Assembly (NCBI RefSeq): GCF_020497125.1 | Contig: NC_059087.1 | Span: forward strand, 18,199,925 to 18,263,924 | Length of the DNA: 64,000 nucleotides | Source: Mauremys mutica | Taxonomy: Eukaryota > Chordata > Testudines > Geoemydidae | Direction: 5' to 3' | Shown here: one piece after another, positions 35,902-48,004 of the stretch | Layout: every line of letters begins with the position of its first letter | Position numbering within the stretch: the first letter of the stretch is position 1 | The notes under the pieces: generated by a model | What the model was told of the DNA's origin: nothing | Databases searched by the model: none | Seen by the model: only the letters and a program-made list of their open reading frames with translations | Translations under genes and position numbers: made by a program

Positions 35902-36602
35902 CAGTGGTTCCCAAACTGGGGTTTGTGAGATGTTACGGGGGTTCTCGGGAAGAAAAATCCCTAATGGCGGACAGAGCTGTCCGTAGGGACCCCGAGCAGC
36001 ACCGGGCCAGCAGCCCAGAGCCCCTGGACTTCCAAGAGCTAAGCAGATCAAAACAAACGTATCTATCACACTGAGGAGATTTAAACTTCAAAACTCCTTA
36101 TAAGAAATGGAAAGAGGTGGATTTTTTTGCTGTTTTTAAAATTAAATAGGCAGCTAGTATTGTTTTTAAAGTTATTATGAAGTACAAGTTTAAGCTTTGT
36201 TGTAATGTGCATTGTTTGCCTGAACTGCTCAAGACCTGAATGCTTGTGTAGGAGGAACTCTGAGCTGGCTTCTTAAATACCTTCATGCTGTTTCACATCT
36301 GATACTCCTTGATGAAACATAGGAGCCTTGTCTTATAACAGGCTTATTCAAAGTGATACAAGCTACGAAAATGAGATCTTGGAAGAGTGTTGCCGTTTTC
36401 ATAATGTAATAAAAATACTGTAATGATTAATAATAGTGTGTAATAAGCATGTCAAAAACAAATTTTATATTTCCAAGATCACTGCTTTTATACTCAGGTA
36501 AAGGAGAAAATCCCTGGAAATATTCATTTTTAGGAGGGGGTTCACAAGACTTGACATTTTAGTGAAAGGGGTTCACAGGTTGTTAAAGTTTGGGAACCAC
36601 TG
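35902..36602. mobile_element. hAT-type DNA element, 701 bp, 7/8 TSD
   Basis: The ends CAGTGGTTCCCAAACTGGGG and AGTTTGGGAACCACTG are inverted. The flanking 8-mers CTTTAAAG (35894-35901) and CTTTAAGG (36603-36610) differ at one base. The interior is noncoding and AT-rich with a short GC patch after the left end. Confidence 0.9.
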
Positions 36603-36610
36603 CTTTAAGG

Positions 36611-38792
36611 GATTGTTACAAATATGGGCACAATAAAACGTGCTTGAGCTATGTATTAATTTAATCAGACATTTTCCCAGATCTATGTATTTGTTATATT
36701 GATTATTAACTGTACGTTAAGACCCAAAGTCTGCCTTTCATAATTACACAAGAGTACCTGTGAGATATGCAGACAGTAAATGCTATACACCTTTAGGGAT
36801 GTTCAAATTGCACTATGCCCCCAAAGCAGCCTCAAGATTGGCCTGTCTGTTCCTTCCCCAGGCAGGCACACTCCATCTCTGCTTTCTTCTCTGTGGGAAA
36901 ATTCAAGGGAAGCTGTGTGAAGGGAACCTCATGAGATTCTGGCTGGTAGTGGGTATTTCCTTGTAGGAGCATGATTTCATCCTAAGTTTTTAGCATTGAG
37001 TTTTACCACAGTACAGATTGTAAAAATTGAGTAAAAGGACCTTATGATGTAGCCCCAGGTCCTAAGAGCACTATGAAGCAAAACTTACACATTGTTCATC
37101 AAAAGTGATTCAAACACTTTTGAACAGTGCCCCAGAGTTAGATTAGAGTAGGAAGTGATACTTGAACAGAGTACATCAATTCAAAGGTAAGAAATAGAAA
37201 GTGAGATACAGAAGGGAAAAGTGATCAGGCAACCCTGCATTCTTCAACCCCTGACAGGCTCATGGCAAATTTCCCAGCTGCCAGCAGGGAACCCAAAAAA
37301 AACCCCAGCAAATGTGCCAGCCAAGGAATCAGATGCCCAACAAGATGCTGCTGCTGGAAAAAGATATTCTACAGCTTGGCTTCTGTGCAGGACAGCTGTC
37401 AAACATGGTCCATCTGTGGCTACAGCTGTTGATTCCATTGCTGAAGGAAAGGAGCAGGCAGAAGACAGACAGGGGGTTTCCACAGGACTAACAGGGTCAG
37501 AAATACTGCCAAGTCAGCATCGCAATTAGAGGGTTGGCCAACTTTTTTTTTTTTTAATTGCACATTTTTAAAATGTGCTTTGCTCGCTCATTCAGTAGAT
37601 ATCCAAATGTAATGGATGAAAGAACATGATGGTTTGGGAATAATTCCTCTTCACTGACATTCAGAATAGAGAATCAAAAACTGATAGTGTCTTCTGATAT
37701 TTTAAAGAAACCAACATGACCTTATTGGTCCTCTTTCAGTATATCAGTCACTACAGATGAGACCTTTATAGCTCCTGACATGGCAAACGTACACACATTG
37801 ATAAGTGACATAGAGCTGTAAAGTAGAAAGGGAAAGAAAATAGCATTTTCCGTACACGTTTACCCCTAAAATTAAAATAAGGGCATCAAATATTTGGTAC
37901 AGGATACATTTCAGTCTGAACTACAAGTGGGTGGAATTAATTCAGCATTAAGCAGATACTTTGAATGTACAGGCTGTAGTTATTTCAAACTACAGTAATT
38001 AGTTTTTATAAACCAACAGTCCTCATATCACTATTAACTATTTAATAAAGTTATCCCCAATTCTGTTTTCCAAAAGTTTTTCCAGTCCACTATTTTGAAT
38101 TAAAACGGGTCACTATTTCTCTTCCAAAATGTCCCTGTTTACAACACTGATGTTCTCAAGGTTCTTTGTGCACCTTTCCCAGTTATTTATACAAGTTATC
38201 TACTAAAGTCAAAGTTTATGATGTAAACTTACTTGCAGACATTAGTTCCTTTCAGTGACAAATATTGTAAAAACCAGTTTGATGCCCTAAGAATACAACA
38301 GGGACCAACTAAACAGTCCCCCAAGTCTCACCATTTTCATCACAAGTTTCAAACTCATGTGTTTCATAAAGCCCCAGCTCCTGAAGTCAGGCAGGTACAT
38401 GAGAATCTCAGCTCCTCCCCCCACCTGCCCCCCTCATAAATTGCCAGCCTTCACTGGTGTGGAGGAAAATGTGAATGCTAAGGGCCCCAAAAGTAAATAA
38501 AAATGCCCCAAATTAGTTATTTTCTAAAAATCTCATTTTTAAGCCAATCTCATGATATTTAATACTTGGCATAAGGGACACTGAAGAATAATACTGTAAA
38601 TAGCTACTATCTCCAGAGTGCTTCACACATATAGGGGAGCGTGCCATCACTGTTACAAGCCATCCGTTTCTACAACTGTAGCACCACATTTCCCAAATGC
38701 ATTCAAGGCTTTTGAAACTGGTATTTATTAAATTGATTTGTCTGTGCTAGACCTTGACAATCCAAGCCTAGCTGTATTTTACAGCTAGGTCA
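36611..38792. other. Intergenic, no gene seen
   Basis: AT-rich. A + strand frame of 102 codons at 37221-37529 and its antisense partner have no recognisable domain or splice context. No repeat was identified. Confidence 0.5.
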
Positions 38793-38800
38793 ATCTATAA

Positions 38801-39208
38801 CAGTGGTTCTCAACCAAGAGTACATGTACCCCTGGTGGTATACGGACGTCTTCCAAGGGGGACATCAACTCATTTAGTTATTTTCCTAGTTTTACAATAG
38901 GCTATATAAAAAGCACTAGCAAAGTCAGTACAAGCTAAAATTTCATAGACAATGACTTGTTTATACTGCTCTATATTATACACTGAAATGGAAGTACAAT
39001 ATTTATATTCCTATTGATTTATTTTATAATTATATGGTAAAAATGAGAAAGTAAGCCATTTTTCAGTAATGGTGTGCTGTGACACCTTTGTATTTTTATG
39101 TTTGATTTTGCAAGCAACTAGTTTAAGTGAGGTGAAACTTGGGGGGTATTCAAGAGAAATCAGACTTCTGAAAGGGGTACAGTAGTCTGGAAAGATTAAG
39201 AGCCAGTG
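38801..39208. mobile_element. hAT-type DNA element, 408 bp, 7/8 TSD
   Basis: It starts CAGTGGTTCTCAACCAAGAG and ends AAAGATTAAGAGCCAGTG, diverged inverted repeats. The flanking 8-mers are ATCTATAA (38793-38800) and ATCTACAA (39209-39216). Noncoding. Confidence 0.85.
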
Positions 39209-39216
39209 ATCTACAA

Positions 39217-41661
39217 GATCTTCATCAGTCTGACTGCAGGTCTGAGAAGAAATGAATGTGACACAAATATTCCTGTTTGAATGAAAGATTATTGAAGCAT
39301 TTAAATTATGGCATCAATTCATTTAGAATCAGAAAATAAATTAATCTCAAATTTCCAGATGTCTTATTTCTTAATTTGTCAAGACATCTGGGGGAAAAAA
39401 AAAAGAGGATGTCTTCATTACTGTTAAACTTGTTATACGGAACATTGCTAAAATGTCGATATCACATTAGAGAAAGAAGTTTGCCTACTACAAGAATGAT
39501 GGAGAAGGGCTTTAGAATGAGATAGCTGTCTGAATTCCTATCTGTATTATCTTCAAAAGCAAATCATAGAATATAAAGGAGGCTAAAGACCCCTTACTTT
39601 ACTAGATTTTTGCCTAGAAATCATTTTCTCTTACATATAAGAGATGCACTTAGCAGTATGGATTTTTGAGTCTCATCCAAATGCAGAATGATTGCTGTAC
39701 ACACAAAACAATTGTTTATCAAACATTTCACAAGGATTTTTGTTAAACCCACAAACTGGAACTAAATAGTTGCATGATATGTCACAGTTTCACCATCAAA
39801 GAAATGATTAGTGTGTTTAAGGTGTTCTAAACATGGAAACCATAAACATAGAAAAATAGATTGTCTAGTCAGTCTCCCTGTTAGTATACCTAACAGGTGT
39901 TCTCTCACTATTGTTAATGATTCTCTGAATATCCAAGGCAAACTAACATTATTGTATATGGCTCTAAACCTGTGGACGCTTGCCCAGATCAATAGTTTTA
40001 CACTTCTGAATAGGCTCATAAAACTGACCACATTTACTGGACTGGGGTATGAAGTGTTTTAAAACTTTGTTAACCTGAAAGGGACAAAATGACTTTTATC
40101 CTCCTTAACTAAAATAACCATCTCCTGTTGTTCTCGGCTCTAGAAACAGCCATCTCAAGAACAGGGAGGGATATGCTTGTTGTGGAAGTCAAGCTGTACT
40201 ACAAAGTTAAAGATCAACTTGCTGAGGGACAAATACTTCATACATTGACCCTCTGTGCTAAAGACTCAAATGTTGTAGGGAATGAGGAGTGGTAGGGTAG
40301 ATTTCCCTGGGTACTTCGGTAGGCTTTTACGCCTACATACTCAGAAACAAAAGTACTTATAGCCCTACGCTCAGTTTTCTCTCTCTCATTTCTGCTTCCA
40401 GTCTAGCTTGACTTGTTGTACCAGTGGTCATAAGGGCAAGGAAAAAGGGCCAAGTCCAGCAAGCTCCTACTCAGTTATGGTAATGGGAGAGCTAAATGTC
40501 CAGGCCAAACATATGGAAGAGAGACTGCAGGGGTATGAAAAGTTAGGTGGGTAAATCCACTGGGGAACCAGCCTGCTCGTGTCCACAGGCACAATACCCT
40601 GCCCTTCTTTTCTAGCCAACTCAAAATCTTCCACAGGACAATGAGTGCATATGCCTAACTTCCCACCCCCAAGCTTCTGGGTTTGTACATAAAGGTCCTT
40701 GGCTCCTGGCAACAGTACAGATAAGAAGGTATAATCCCAACTATCTAGCACATGCTGCCACCCCTCTTGAAGTTATTTATAATGCTGGCTTCAGGGGAAT
40801 AGTCTTTCATAGAACAAGGAAGGAAAGAAGCAGCTTGTATTGCAACATTTAGAAGAAATATTTTTGTAATTATACATTTGTGTCTATCATATATTGATCT
40901 TTACTTTAAAATGGAGTATTAGTAAAATGAATTCAGCTGTACTATAATGGGGAATACAAAACACTGATCCTTCAGCCTGATCCAATTCCTGCTGAACTCA
41001 GTAACTTTAGTGGCAGATAGTCCCTAGTTCTTGTACATTTGCTAAAATGTTTGACTATTAGTTAACTGATTACATCTCAACTAAAAAGTCAGTGAAAAAC
41101 TCTGTGCACCCCTAGTCTCTAGCTAAAGTACTTGCAACTTCTGAATGTTTAGTGAATTTCTACAGCAACAACAGAAAACAGTCTCACTCACCTCTTTCTG
41201 TAAGTAGGAAAAGCAAGTAAGTGCTGTAAAAAGGCATGGCAACAGAAGAATTCTTCCACTAGCAATGCTAATTACAAACAACTCTAACTCTTAAAGGAAA
41301 AACTGAAGCCACTATGTGAGGCTTAACAGCATAAATGATCACAGGATATTAAGCACTAGTCACCACATTTAATTGCAATGGGCTGTGTTTGAGCCAAGTA
41401 GTGGTACAGCTCCTGCATGCTTCACATTTGTAACAGTTGTGACAGTAGCTGTAAAGGGAGTAAACCTAATAGCCCAAGCCAATTTCCTGCTTCAGTAATT
41501 GATAGTTCAATGATTCCAATTGTAATTAAATAGTCTGTTCGGGGAGATAAGCACTCCTAATTTTGTTACCTTTTGCCCACCCTGCTGTGCTGAGCAAAAT
41601 GAGGGAAATTTTTGTATAAAGCAAATAGAGTAAGCAACTTCTGTAGCAATTTGCATCTTAA
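39217..41661. other. Intergenic, no gene seen
   Basis: AT-rich noncoding DNA without long frames, clear repeats or RNA-gene structure. Confidence 0.5.
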
Positions 41662-41805
41662 AAATACTTTACAAACATTACTTAACCTTCCTCATACCCC
41701 ATTGTGACAGGTGAGCGTTATTTCCTTTTTACAGGTGGGGAGAAAGAGGCACAGAGAAGTTAAATGACTTTTTCAAGGTCACAGAGTTCCTGACCAGTAC
41801 TCAGA
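41662..41805 (+). mobile_element. MIR-like SINE remnant
   Basis: TTTACAGGTGGGGAGAAAGAGGCACAGAGAAGTTAAATGAC...CAAGGTCACAG is the CORE-SINE/MIR signature (fraction of bases kept is high for the family). It runs directly into the CR1 on its right. Confidence 0.65.
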
Positions 41806-43625
41806 TATGAGGGCTTGAAGGGACCTCGAGAAGTCATCAAGTCCAGGCCCCTGAAGAAGCAGGACCAAGTAAACCTAGGCCATCCCTGACAGGTCCAACC
41901 TGTTCTTACAAAACCTCCTGTGATGGGGATTCCACTTCCCTTGGAAGCATATTCCAGAGTTTAACTACCCTTATCATTAGGAAGTTTTTCCTAATATCTA
42001 ACGTAAGTCTCCCTTGCTGCAGACTAAGCCCATTACTACTTGTCCTACCTTCAGTGACATGGCAAACAGTTGATCACAGTCCTCTTTATAAGTCCTTAAC
42101 ATACCTGAAGACTGTTATCAGGCCCCCACCCAGTCTTCTTTTCTCAAGACTAAACGTGCCGTTTTTTTTAACCTTTCCTCATAGGTCAAGTTTTCAAAAC
42201 CTTTTATCATTTTTGTTATCCTCCTCTGGACTCTCTCCAGTTTGTCAAAATCTTTCCTTGAGTATGGCACCCAGAATTGGACACAATACTTCAGCTGAAG
42301 CCTCACCACTGCTGAGTAGAGCAGGACAATTAGCCCCTGTCTCTTACATACAACACTTTGTTAATAAATCCAAGAATGATATTGTTGTCAGATGCTACTG
42401 GTGTGGTGCTCTGCTCTATTCGATATTGATATCAATCGGCTACGTGCGTGTGTTCCCTCTGTGTGCTGTCCCAGCTTTGCGCAGATAGCTGACACAGCAG
42501 ATCCTGAGAGAACCCCTAATGACCACAGACTCTAGTAAGGTATGAAGGCACGTCGGCCAGTTTTATTGTCGAAGAGAAACACAATCTCCAGCTCCCGGGC
42601 AAACGAAGTCCAAGGTGCTGCTAGCCAGTACATATGTGTGCCCTGGCAATGGACTCAGCTCAGTGGCGGGACTTTCCACTGCCCCCTAGGCTGGACAAAG
42701 ACATCCACTCACGGATGCATTCTTATACATGGGTACAAACAAGTTACACATCACTCCTGACATACTGAGGTGCAACCCCTCTACATAGTAAGGTGCTGCC
42801 TCTCACCTTGTACATGTTGGTTTGAACAAAACAACTCTATCCATCATCTTACCCTTTTGGCCCTGTCAGTGGGATGGGTCAACCTGTTCCTTGTTATTTG
42901 TGTGGAGTGTACAAGTATGCGAATGTTCTGATATCTGGTGTCCAGTACTTTTTAGGCATGTCTCTTTTTGCAGCATCAGCCCTTTCCTTGTCAGCTTCTG
43001 TGAGCATGCCCTGCCTCTGGCTCACAGCTTAACCTTGCTTTATGTTAGCATACCGGGCTTCTGATACCAAGGTTTATATCTCAGGGCCTCCTCTTACTAC
43101 AGATATTAGCCTTTTTTGTAACTTCACATTGTTGACTCATCTTCAACTTGTGATCCACTATAATCCCCAGATCCATTTCAGTAGTACTACCCCTTAGCTA
43201 ATTATTCTGCATTTTGGAGCTGTGCATTTGATTTCTCCGTTCTGTGTGAAGTACTTTGCACTTATCTTTATTGAATTTCATCTTGTTGAATTCAAACTGA
43301 TTCTTTAATTTGTCAAAGTTGTTTTGAATTCTAATCCTGTCCTCCAAAGTGCTTGCAACCCTTTCCAGCTTGATGTCATCCACAAATTTTATAAGTATAC
43401 TTTCCACTCCATTATCCAAGTCATCAGTGAAAATGTTGAATAGTACCAGACCCAGGACTGACTACTGCAGGATCCCAATAGATACATCCCCCATTCTAAT
43501 ATCAATGATTTGCTAACTACTGTTTGAGTACAGTCATTCAACCAGTTGTGGTCTAGATGAAAAATTACTATAAGGTGAGTGCACATTTCCCTAGTGTGTC
43601 TCATTCTCAAAAATACATTAGCTGA
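41806..43625 (-). mobile_element. CR1 LINE with reverse-transcriptase remnant, split by a solo LTR
   Basis: Left part 41806-42382: 3' end (GGGCTTGAAGGGACCTCGAG...) then the RT C-terminal region. The - strand still encodes PYSRKDFDKLERVQRRITKM and LTYEERLKKT near 42180-42260. Right part 43102-43625: the RT core on the - strand reads LFNIF-DDLDNGVES, then IKFVDDIKL where active elements have FADDTKL, then FNKMKFNKDKCKVLH. Several frameshifts make it nonfunctional. The two halves rejoin exactly if the LTR and one GATAT copy are removed. Confidence 0.9.
42383..43101 (-). mobile_element. Solo LTR (endogenous retrovirus/LTR element) with 5-bp TSD
   Basis: A 719-bp insert begins TGTTGTCAG and ends CTTACTACA, so both strands have TG...CA termini. 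It is flanked by GATAT at 42378-42382 and 43102-43106. On the - strand it carries a TATA-like TGTATAAGAA about 150 bp upstream of an AATAAA, which sets the orientation. No internal gag, pol or env sequence remains, so it is a recombined solo LTR or a lone terminal copy. Confidence 0.85.
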
Positions 43626-44599
43626 GGTTTGCTCTTATTTCTAAATCTGAACAATAGCTCTATTATCAATTCATCTGGTTTCTTCTAGTGATCTTTCAAA
43701 GTGATGTGCGAGTACAAAAACTAAATAAATAAAATGAAAAAATTGAAGTTCAAATGCAATTGCTCCTTCAGACTATTTAAAGAAATTTGTTTAATGAACA
43801 GAATTCTATAAATAGTAACTTTCTGTAACAGTTCTCAGAACAATCTTACCACTTAAGAAGTAGTAGCAGTATCCCTACCAAAATGCAAATTCTTAAAAGA
43901 AAAACAAAAACACCACACATCTAGAGTGAAAAATAACTAACTCTCTCCTTACCCCAACATACACAATATTTACATTTTCCAGTGGTATGTCTTTAACTGT
44001 AGATACAGCACACATTGAAACCCATTACAAACATTAGAAGCAATTTTCAAGTGAACTGCAATTTTTTTCTGGAAGATTGGATTGTTGATTCCATCACCTC
44101 TACATGATGCCATGTTTGAGAAATATTTTCCCCATTCTAGATCTATTCCATCTTGTCATTTAGTAACGTTCATTCACTAAACAGCAGAGACTAGTTTCCA
44201 AAATTTTAATTATAACTGCAGAAGGAACATAAAATATAAATTTGCATTATATTTGGGATTGATCAGAGAGATGCTTTACTTCAAATCTGTCACTTCCTTT
44301 TGGATTGGGTAGAGGGGAAGAAAGTAATAAGCAAAGGGAATTACAGTGAAAACTAGTAGAAACACAAAGCTTTTTCCACCAATTAAATTAGAAAATTCAA
44401 ACAGTACTTTGCCAAACAAATTTCAATATGTGATCCAGGAAATTGCAGTTGCCCACAGAAGTGTTGCATTCCTAGAATATCCTAATGCCCTTCTGTTGTA
44501 CAGAGAGTCAGTCAAACAGACAAGACAGTATTTACAAGAGACCCAGGATTGGCAACTCCTACTCCTGGATTAACAGATACATTAAAGTCCTTTAACCAT
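43626..44599. other. SDF2L1 3' flank and probable 3' UTR
   Basis: The first several hundred bases below 44600 would be the SDF2L1 3' UTR. On the - strand an ATTAAA (44220-44215) lies about 380 nt past the stop and is a candidate polyadenylation signal. No other gene is seen. Confidence 0.4.
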
Positions 44600-44878
44600 T
44601 CATAGCTCATCGTGTTTTGCAGGGTCCATGCTGGGTTTAATGAAAACGCCTTCCATTGCCATCCAGTAGTTGTGATGATTAGGAGAATTCATGCCATGAA
44701 CTTCCCGTTGGCCTCTGATTGGGTGGCCATATTGTTCTCCCGTTATTGAAAGGAAGACGTCAGTTCCTATGTGCTTGAAACGCACTGCATCCTCCCGCTC
44801 CCAGTGTGTCCCGCTGCACTGTACTGTCCATATATCCAAGTCATCTCCTTCACCGTCATCTCCAAAGGCACTTACTTC
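44600..44878 (-). CDS. SDF2L1: SDF2L1 coding exon 3 (MIR 2-3, HDEL end)
   Basis: 279 nt including the stop, after acceptor TTCTAATTCAG. It encodes residues 124-215, from EVSAFGDDGEGDDLDIW to KPSMDPAKHDEL. Confidence 0.96.
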   Translation of the reverse strand, partial: EVSAFGDDGEGDDLDIWTVQCSGTHWEREDAVRFKHIGTDVFLSITGEQYGHPIRGQREVHGMNSPNHHNYWMAMEGVFIKPSMDPAKHDEL

Positions 44879-47800
44879 CTGAATTAGAAATAAGGGAACA
44901 CCAATGATACTTAAGACACCAATCACTCAGCCAGCAGGGGGATTGTAAAGACAAGGGTAGGTGAGAAACAAAAAGTTATGTTGTATTGCTTCTGTGCCAA
45001 TGGATCTAACCCGGATGGGATAACTTGCACCCTCTATAGTCCAGAGGTAAAATGCCAAAAATAAAGGTATTATGAACAAAAGTAAAACAAGGGAAACAGG
45101 ACAATCCTTTCAAGAAAAAAAAAAACACACCACCTTGAAAACGAACGAACAAAATACTCCTCAGATACAGGGCTCATCTTCCTTCCTTTCAGCAAGATAG
45201 TATGGCATCAATCAGGTATTTAAGTCAATATTAAGAAACATTTCCTCTCAGTCATTTATTTTATTATTATTTATATTGCAGTAACGCCTAGAGATCCCAT
45301 TGTGTGAGGCACTGTACAAAACACACAGTAAAAAGACAGACCCTTCTCAAAGAACTTAGAATCTAAGTAGACAAGACAAATGGTAGGAGACCATGTGACT
45401 TGCCAAGGTCACACAGTAGGTCTGTGACCAAGACAGAAATAGAACCCAGGTCTCATGTATCCCAATCTAGTATCCTATCCACTGTACCATGCGGCATCTC
45501 AGGAAAGAAGACTCCAGTGAATACTTAAGGAAGCCCACAACAGCTAAATAAGAAATTTATTTTAAGACGTATTTTCAAATTTTGCAGAAGTACTTGCTTA
45601 ATGATGAGGGAGGGAGCCGGGAGGACTAAGAAGGGGAACACTGATCTTCAGAGAAATACAAAGATGAAGTGTGTAAGTGTGAAAGCAAAGGGTTCTTTTG
45701 ATGGGGTGGGCAGAGAGCAAAATGAGGACACAGAGACTTAGGATATGTCTACACAGCAGCAGGGATGATTTCCTAGCATGATTAGACAGACACGTGGTAT
45801 CTCTACTCGAGCTAGTGCACTAAAATTAGCAGCGTGGCTAAAGAGCGGCGTAGGTGGTGGCTTGGGCTAGCTGCCTGAATACAATTCTGCCTGACCCCTG
45901 GGTACGTACTTGGGGGTAAGCCACTGCAGCCACATTGCTATTTTTAACATGCTAGCTGGAGCTGAAGTAGTGTGTGTCTGTGGGACGGGACGCACCCTTC
46001 CAGCTACTGTGTCACCCCAAGTGACTTGCCCAAGCTCACACACAAAGTCTGAGGCAGAATTGTTCTCACGAGTCCCTAGCTAGCATCCAAACCCCTGGAC
46101 CTTCTTTACTCTCATGCTGGTCTCTAGCTTCGCAAAAACTTTTACTTTACCAAGCGACTGCTCCAAAGTAGGGTGAAGATTATTTTAGACACTTTTTCCA
46201 CACACAAGAGAAATAAAGCACAAGGTTTGAAGGCACAACTCACCATCTTACCTGATTATTGGACAGCGGTGATGGGAAGTGATGTGTGTGTAAGTTTTTT
46301 CCTGTGTTAACATGGGTAAGCCGTATTGCTTGCCCACACTTCACTGGTGTTCCTCGTTGGCAAGTGTCGTCATTTTTCCCTCGAATCCGCCAGTAACTGT
46401 TAGCGTCATCTGAAGCTTCAACTCCAGTCACCGACTGCTGCCCACTTCCTGTTTCAAAATAATTTAAATGGTAGTTGACCTAACCCACCGTTCACCAGTT
46501 CAGGGAAATCAAAAATACTTGATTCACGCTAATAATTGGAGGGGAACAGCAAAGGAAGGTTGCAAGACTAATTTCCCTTCTCACCCTATTTTTACACCAC
46601 TCCTGTCACTAGTACAGCTTCTAGATCAACATCCTCACCTGTGATGCAAACCCAGAAAAAAATATATACTGAACAGTTGAGAAGCAGAAGAGTCACTAAC
46701 ACACAAATATTACCAGGGGATGCCATGATTTTCCCATGTCAGGATTTTCATAGGTGTTGTGCCCTCAATTCCCCTACTGACTTCAATGGGAGTTGCAGGT
46801 ACTCTGCACCTTAGAACTGTGGTTCTCAAATGAGGGGTCCGAGGCCCGCAAGGGGACCGCGAGCAGGTTTCAGGGGGGCCGCCAAGCATGGCCAGCATTA
46901 GACTTGCTTGGGCCCAGGGCAGAAAGCCGAAACCCCACCGCATGGGGTTGAAGCCTCAGCCCTGAGCCCCCCACCTCATGGTGAAGCCGAAGCCTGAGCA
47001 ATATAGGGTTGTTGGTTTTTTTTGGGGGGGGGGGATGCAGCATGAGGCCCCAGGTAATTTTTATAGCATGTTGAGGGGTCCTCAGAAAGAAAAAGGTTGA
47101 GCCCCCTCCCTGCCTTAGGATATCAGGTTCTGAAGATGCAGAAACAGAAGATTGCTCATTAAATTAAGGATTTTTAAATCAAAGTGTCTGCTGCCAATGG
47201 CTCCAGCCCCCCTTTTGGATACCCCCTCACTGCTCTGAGCGGCTCAGTCCCGGATATTTGCTTACTCCTGCTAAGGAAGGAGTAACGCTCAGTAGGTGCG
47301 CTGCGTGTGAGAGCTTGGCTGGGGATGTGCCCGCCATATCAAAGTATGTGGGATAGTAGCAGGACACTTCTGCATTCCCCCCCCCCCACCGGGTTTGTGC
47401 CAGAGGCATCTGTCCATGGGAGCTGCCCTTCCTTTCACCCTCTGCCTTCGCCCCATCCGAGCCCATTTAGCAGCACCTGCCTATCAGCCGCTTCAAGAGC
47501 CAGCCACCCTCCCGGCATCTCCGGCCCCGCCACGAAAGCCTCGGTCCCGCCCCCTCCCTGACGGGCCGGCCCGGGCGCGCCCCTCTCACCCAGGGCAGCT
47601 GATCTCAGAGCCGGGGGTCGCACCCCGTCACCGGGCAGGGCTCCGGCCTTAGCCCACGCCCACCCCGGCTACCTGCCCGGCATCCCCGAGTCCCCACCGC
47701 CCTCCTCCAGTCCCCGCCTCCCAGTTCTCCCGCGCTCCTCACCCTCCGCCCCCTTCCTCAGCCCGGCCCGCCGGCCCCCTCCTCCGCCCCCGCCGGCCCC

Positions 47801-48004
47801 GAGCCTCCCCCGCCTCCGGCCCCGAGCCTCACCCGAGCCGTACTTGACCTCATGCGAGTGCAGCCGCACGTTGTGCCGGGTGTTGAGCAGCTTCAGCACC
47901 GACCCGCAGGTAACAGCGCCCGGCCCGGGCTCCCCGCCGCGGCCCGGCTCGCACAGCAGCGCCAGGAGCAGCAGGAGGCAGCAGCAGCAGCGGCGGCGCC
48001 GCAT
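44600..48004 (-). CDS. SDF2L1: SDF2L1, ER-lumen MIR-domain chaperone cofactor (three joined exons)
   Basis: Joining 48004-47833, 46448-46252 and 44878-44600 gives a 215-residue protein, close to the human length of about 221. Residues 1-23 form a signal peptide with an Arg/Cys start and a leucine run. The rest is three MIR motifs (about 31-85, 93-148, 149-203), with YGSGSGQQSVTGVEASDDAN across the exon 1/2 junction and NSYWRIRGK after it. The end is HDEL, the ER-retention signal. It is called SDF2L1 rather than SDF2 because SDF2 ends HAEL-like, the VEASDDAN stretch is SDF2L1-type, and CCDC116 is the neighbour. In other vertebrates the protein associates with ERdj3/BiP and helps keep clients soluble. 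All splice sites are GT-AG and the phases agree. Confidence 0.95.
45255..45500 (+). mobile_element. L2-tail/MIR-type SINE in SDF2L1 intron 2
   Basis: TATATTGCAGTAACGCCTAG...CACTGTACAAAACACACAGTA...AACTTAGAATCTAAGTAGACAAGACA is followed by the MIR core GACTTGCCAAGGTCACACAG...AACCCAGGTCTC...CACTGTACCATGCGGC. It is an ancient amniote composite SINE, fairly complete. Confidence 0.7.
45748..45995. mobile_element. Inverted-repeat MITE (GTCTACAC family) in SDF2L1 intron 2
   Basis: It starts ATATGTCTACACAGCAGC and ends near GTAGTGTGTGTCTGT. Internal CTCGAGCTAGTGCACTAAAAT and GGCTTGGGCTAGC motifs are those of a widespread sauropsid MITE. Diverged; boundaries approximate. Confidence 0.5.
46252..46448 (-). 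CDS. SDF2L1: SDF2L1 coding exon 2 (MIR 1-2)
   Basis: 197 nt between acceptor TTTTGAAACAG and donor AATCAG/GTAAGA. It completes the split glycine and encodes residues 58-123, including SGQQSVTGVEAS, RGTPVKCGQAIRLTHV and HHFPSPLSNNQ. It ends in phase 0. Confidence 0.96.
46817..47112. mobile_element. hAT-type element in SDF2L1 intron 1, 7/8 TSD
   Basis: The left end CTGTGGTTCTCAAATGAGGG and the right end AAAAGGTTGAGCCCCCTCCCTG are imperfectly inverted. The flanks are CCTTAGAA (46809-46816) and CCTTAGGA (47113-47120). The 296-bp body is GC-rich with a poly-G tract. Confidence 0.75.
47833..48004 (-). CDS. SDF2L1: SDF2L1 coding exon 1 (signal peptide, start of MIR 1)
   Basis: Starts at ATG 48004-48002 and runs 172 nt to the donor TCGG/GTGAGG, leaving one nucleotide of a split glycine codon. 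It encodes 57 residues including the Cys4-Leu5 signal core, then TCGSVLKLLNTRHNVRLHSH. CTG/CGG-type trinucleotide runs encode the Arg/Cys/Leu tract. Confidence 0.95.

Noticed and set aside
42054..42488. 144-codon + strand frame
   Set aside because: It is antisense to the CR1 reverse transcriptase and crosses into the solo LTR.
44600..48004. Assignment to SDF2 instead of SDF2L1
   Set aside because: HDEL end, SDF2L1-type residues in exon 2, and the neighbouring CCDC116 and miR-130b/301b all point to the SDF2L1 locus; SDF2 has different neighbours.
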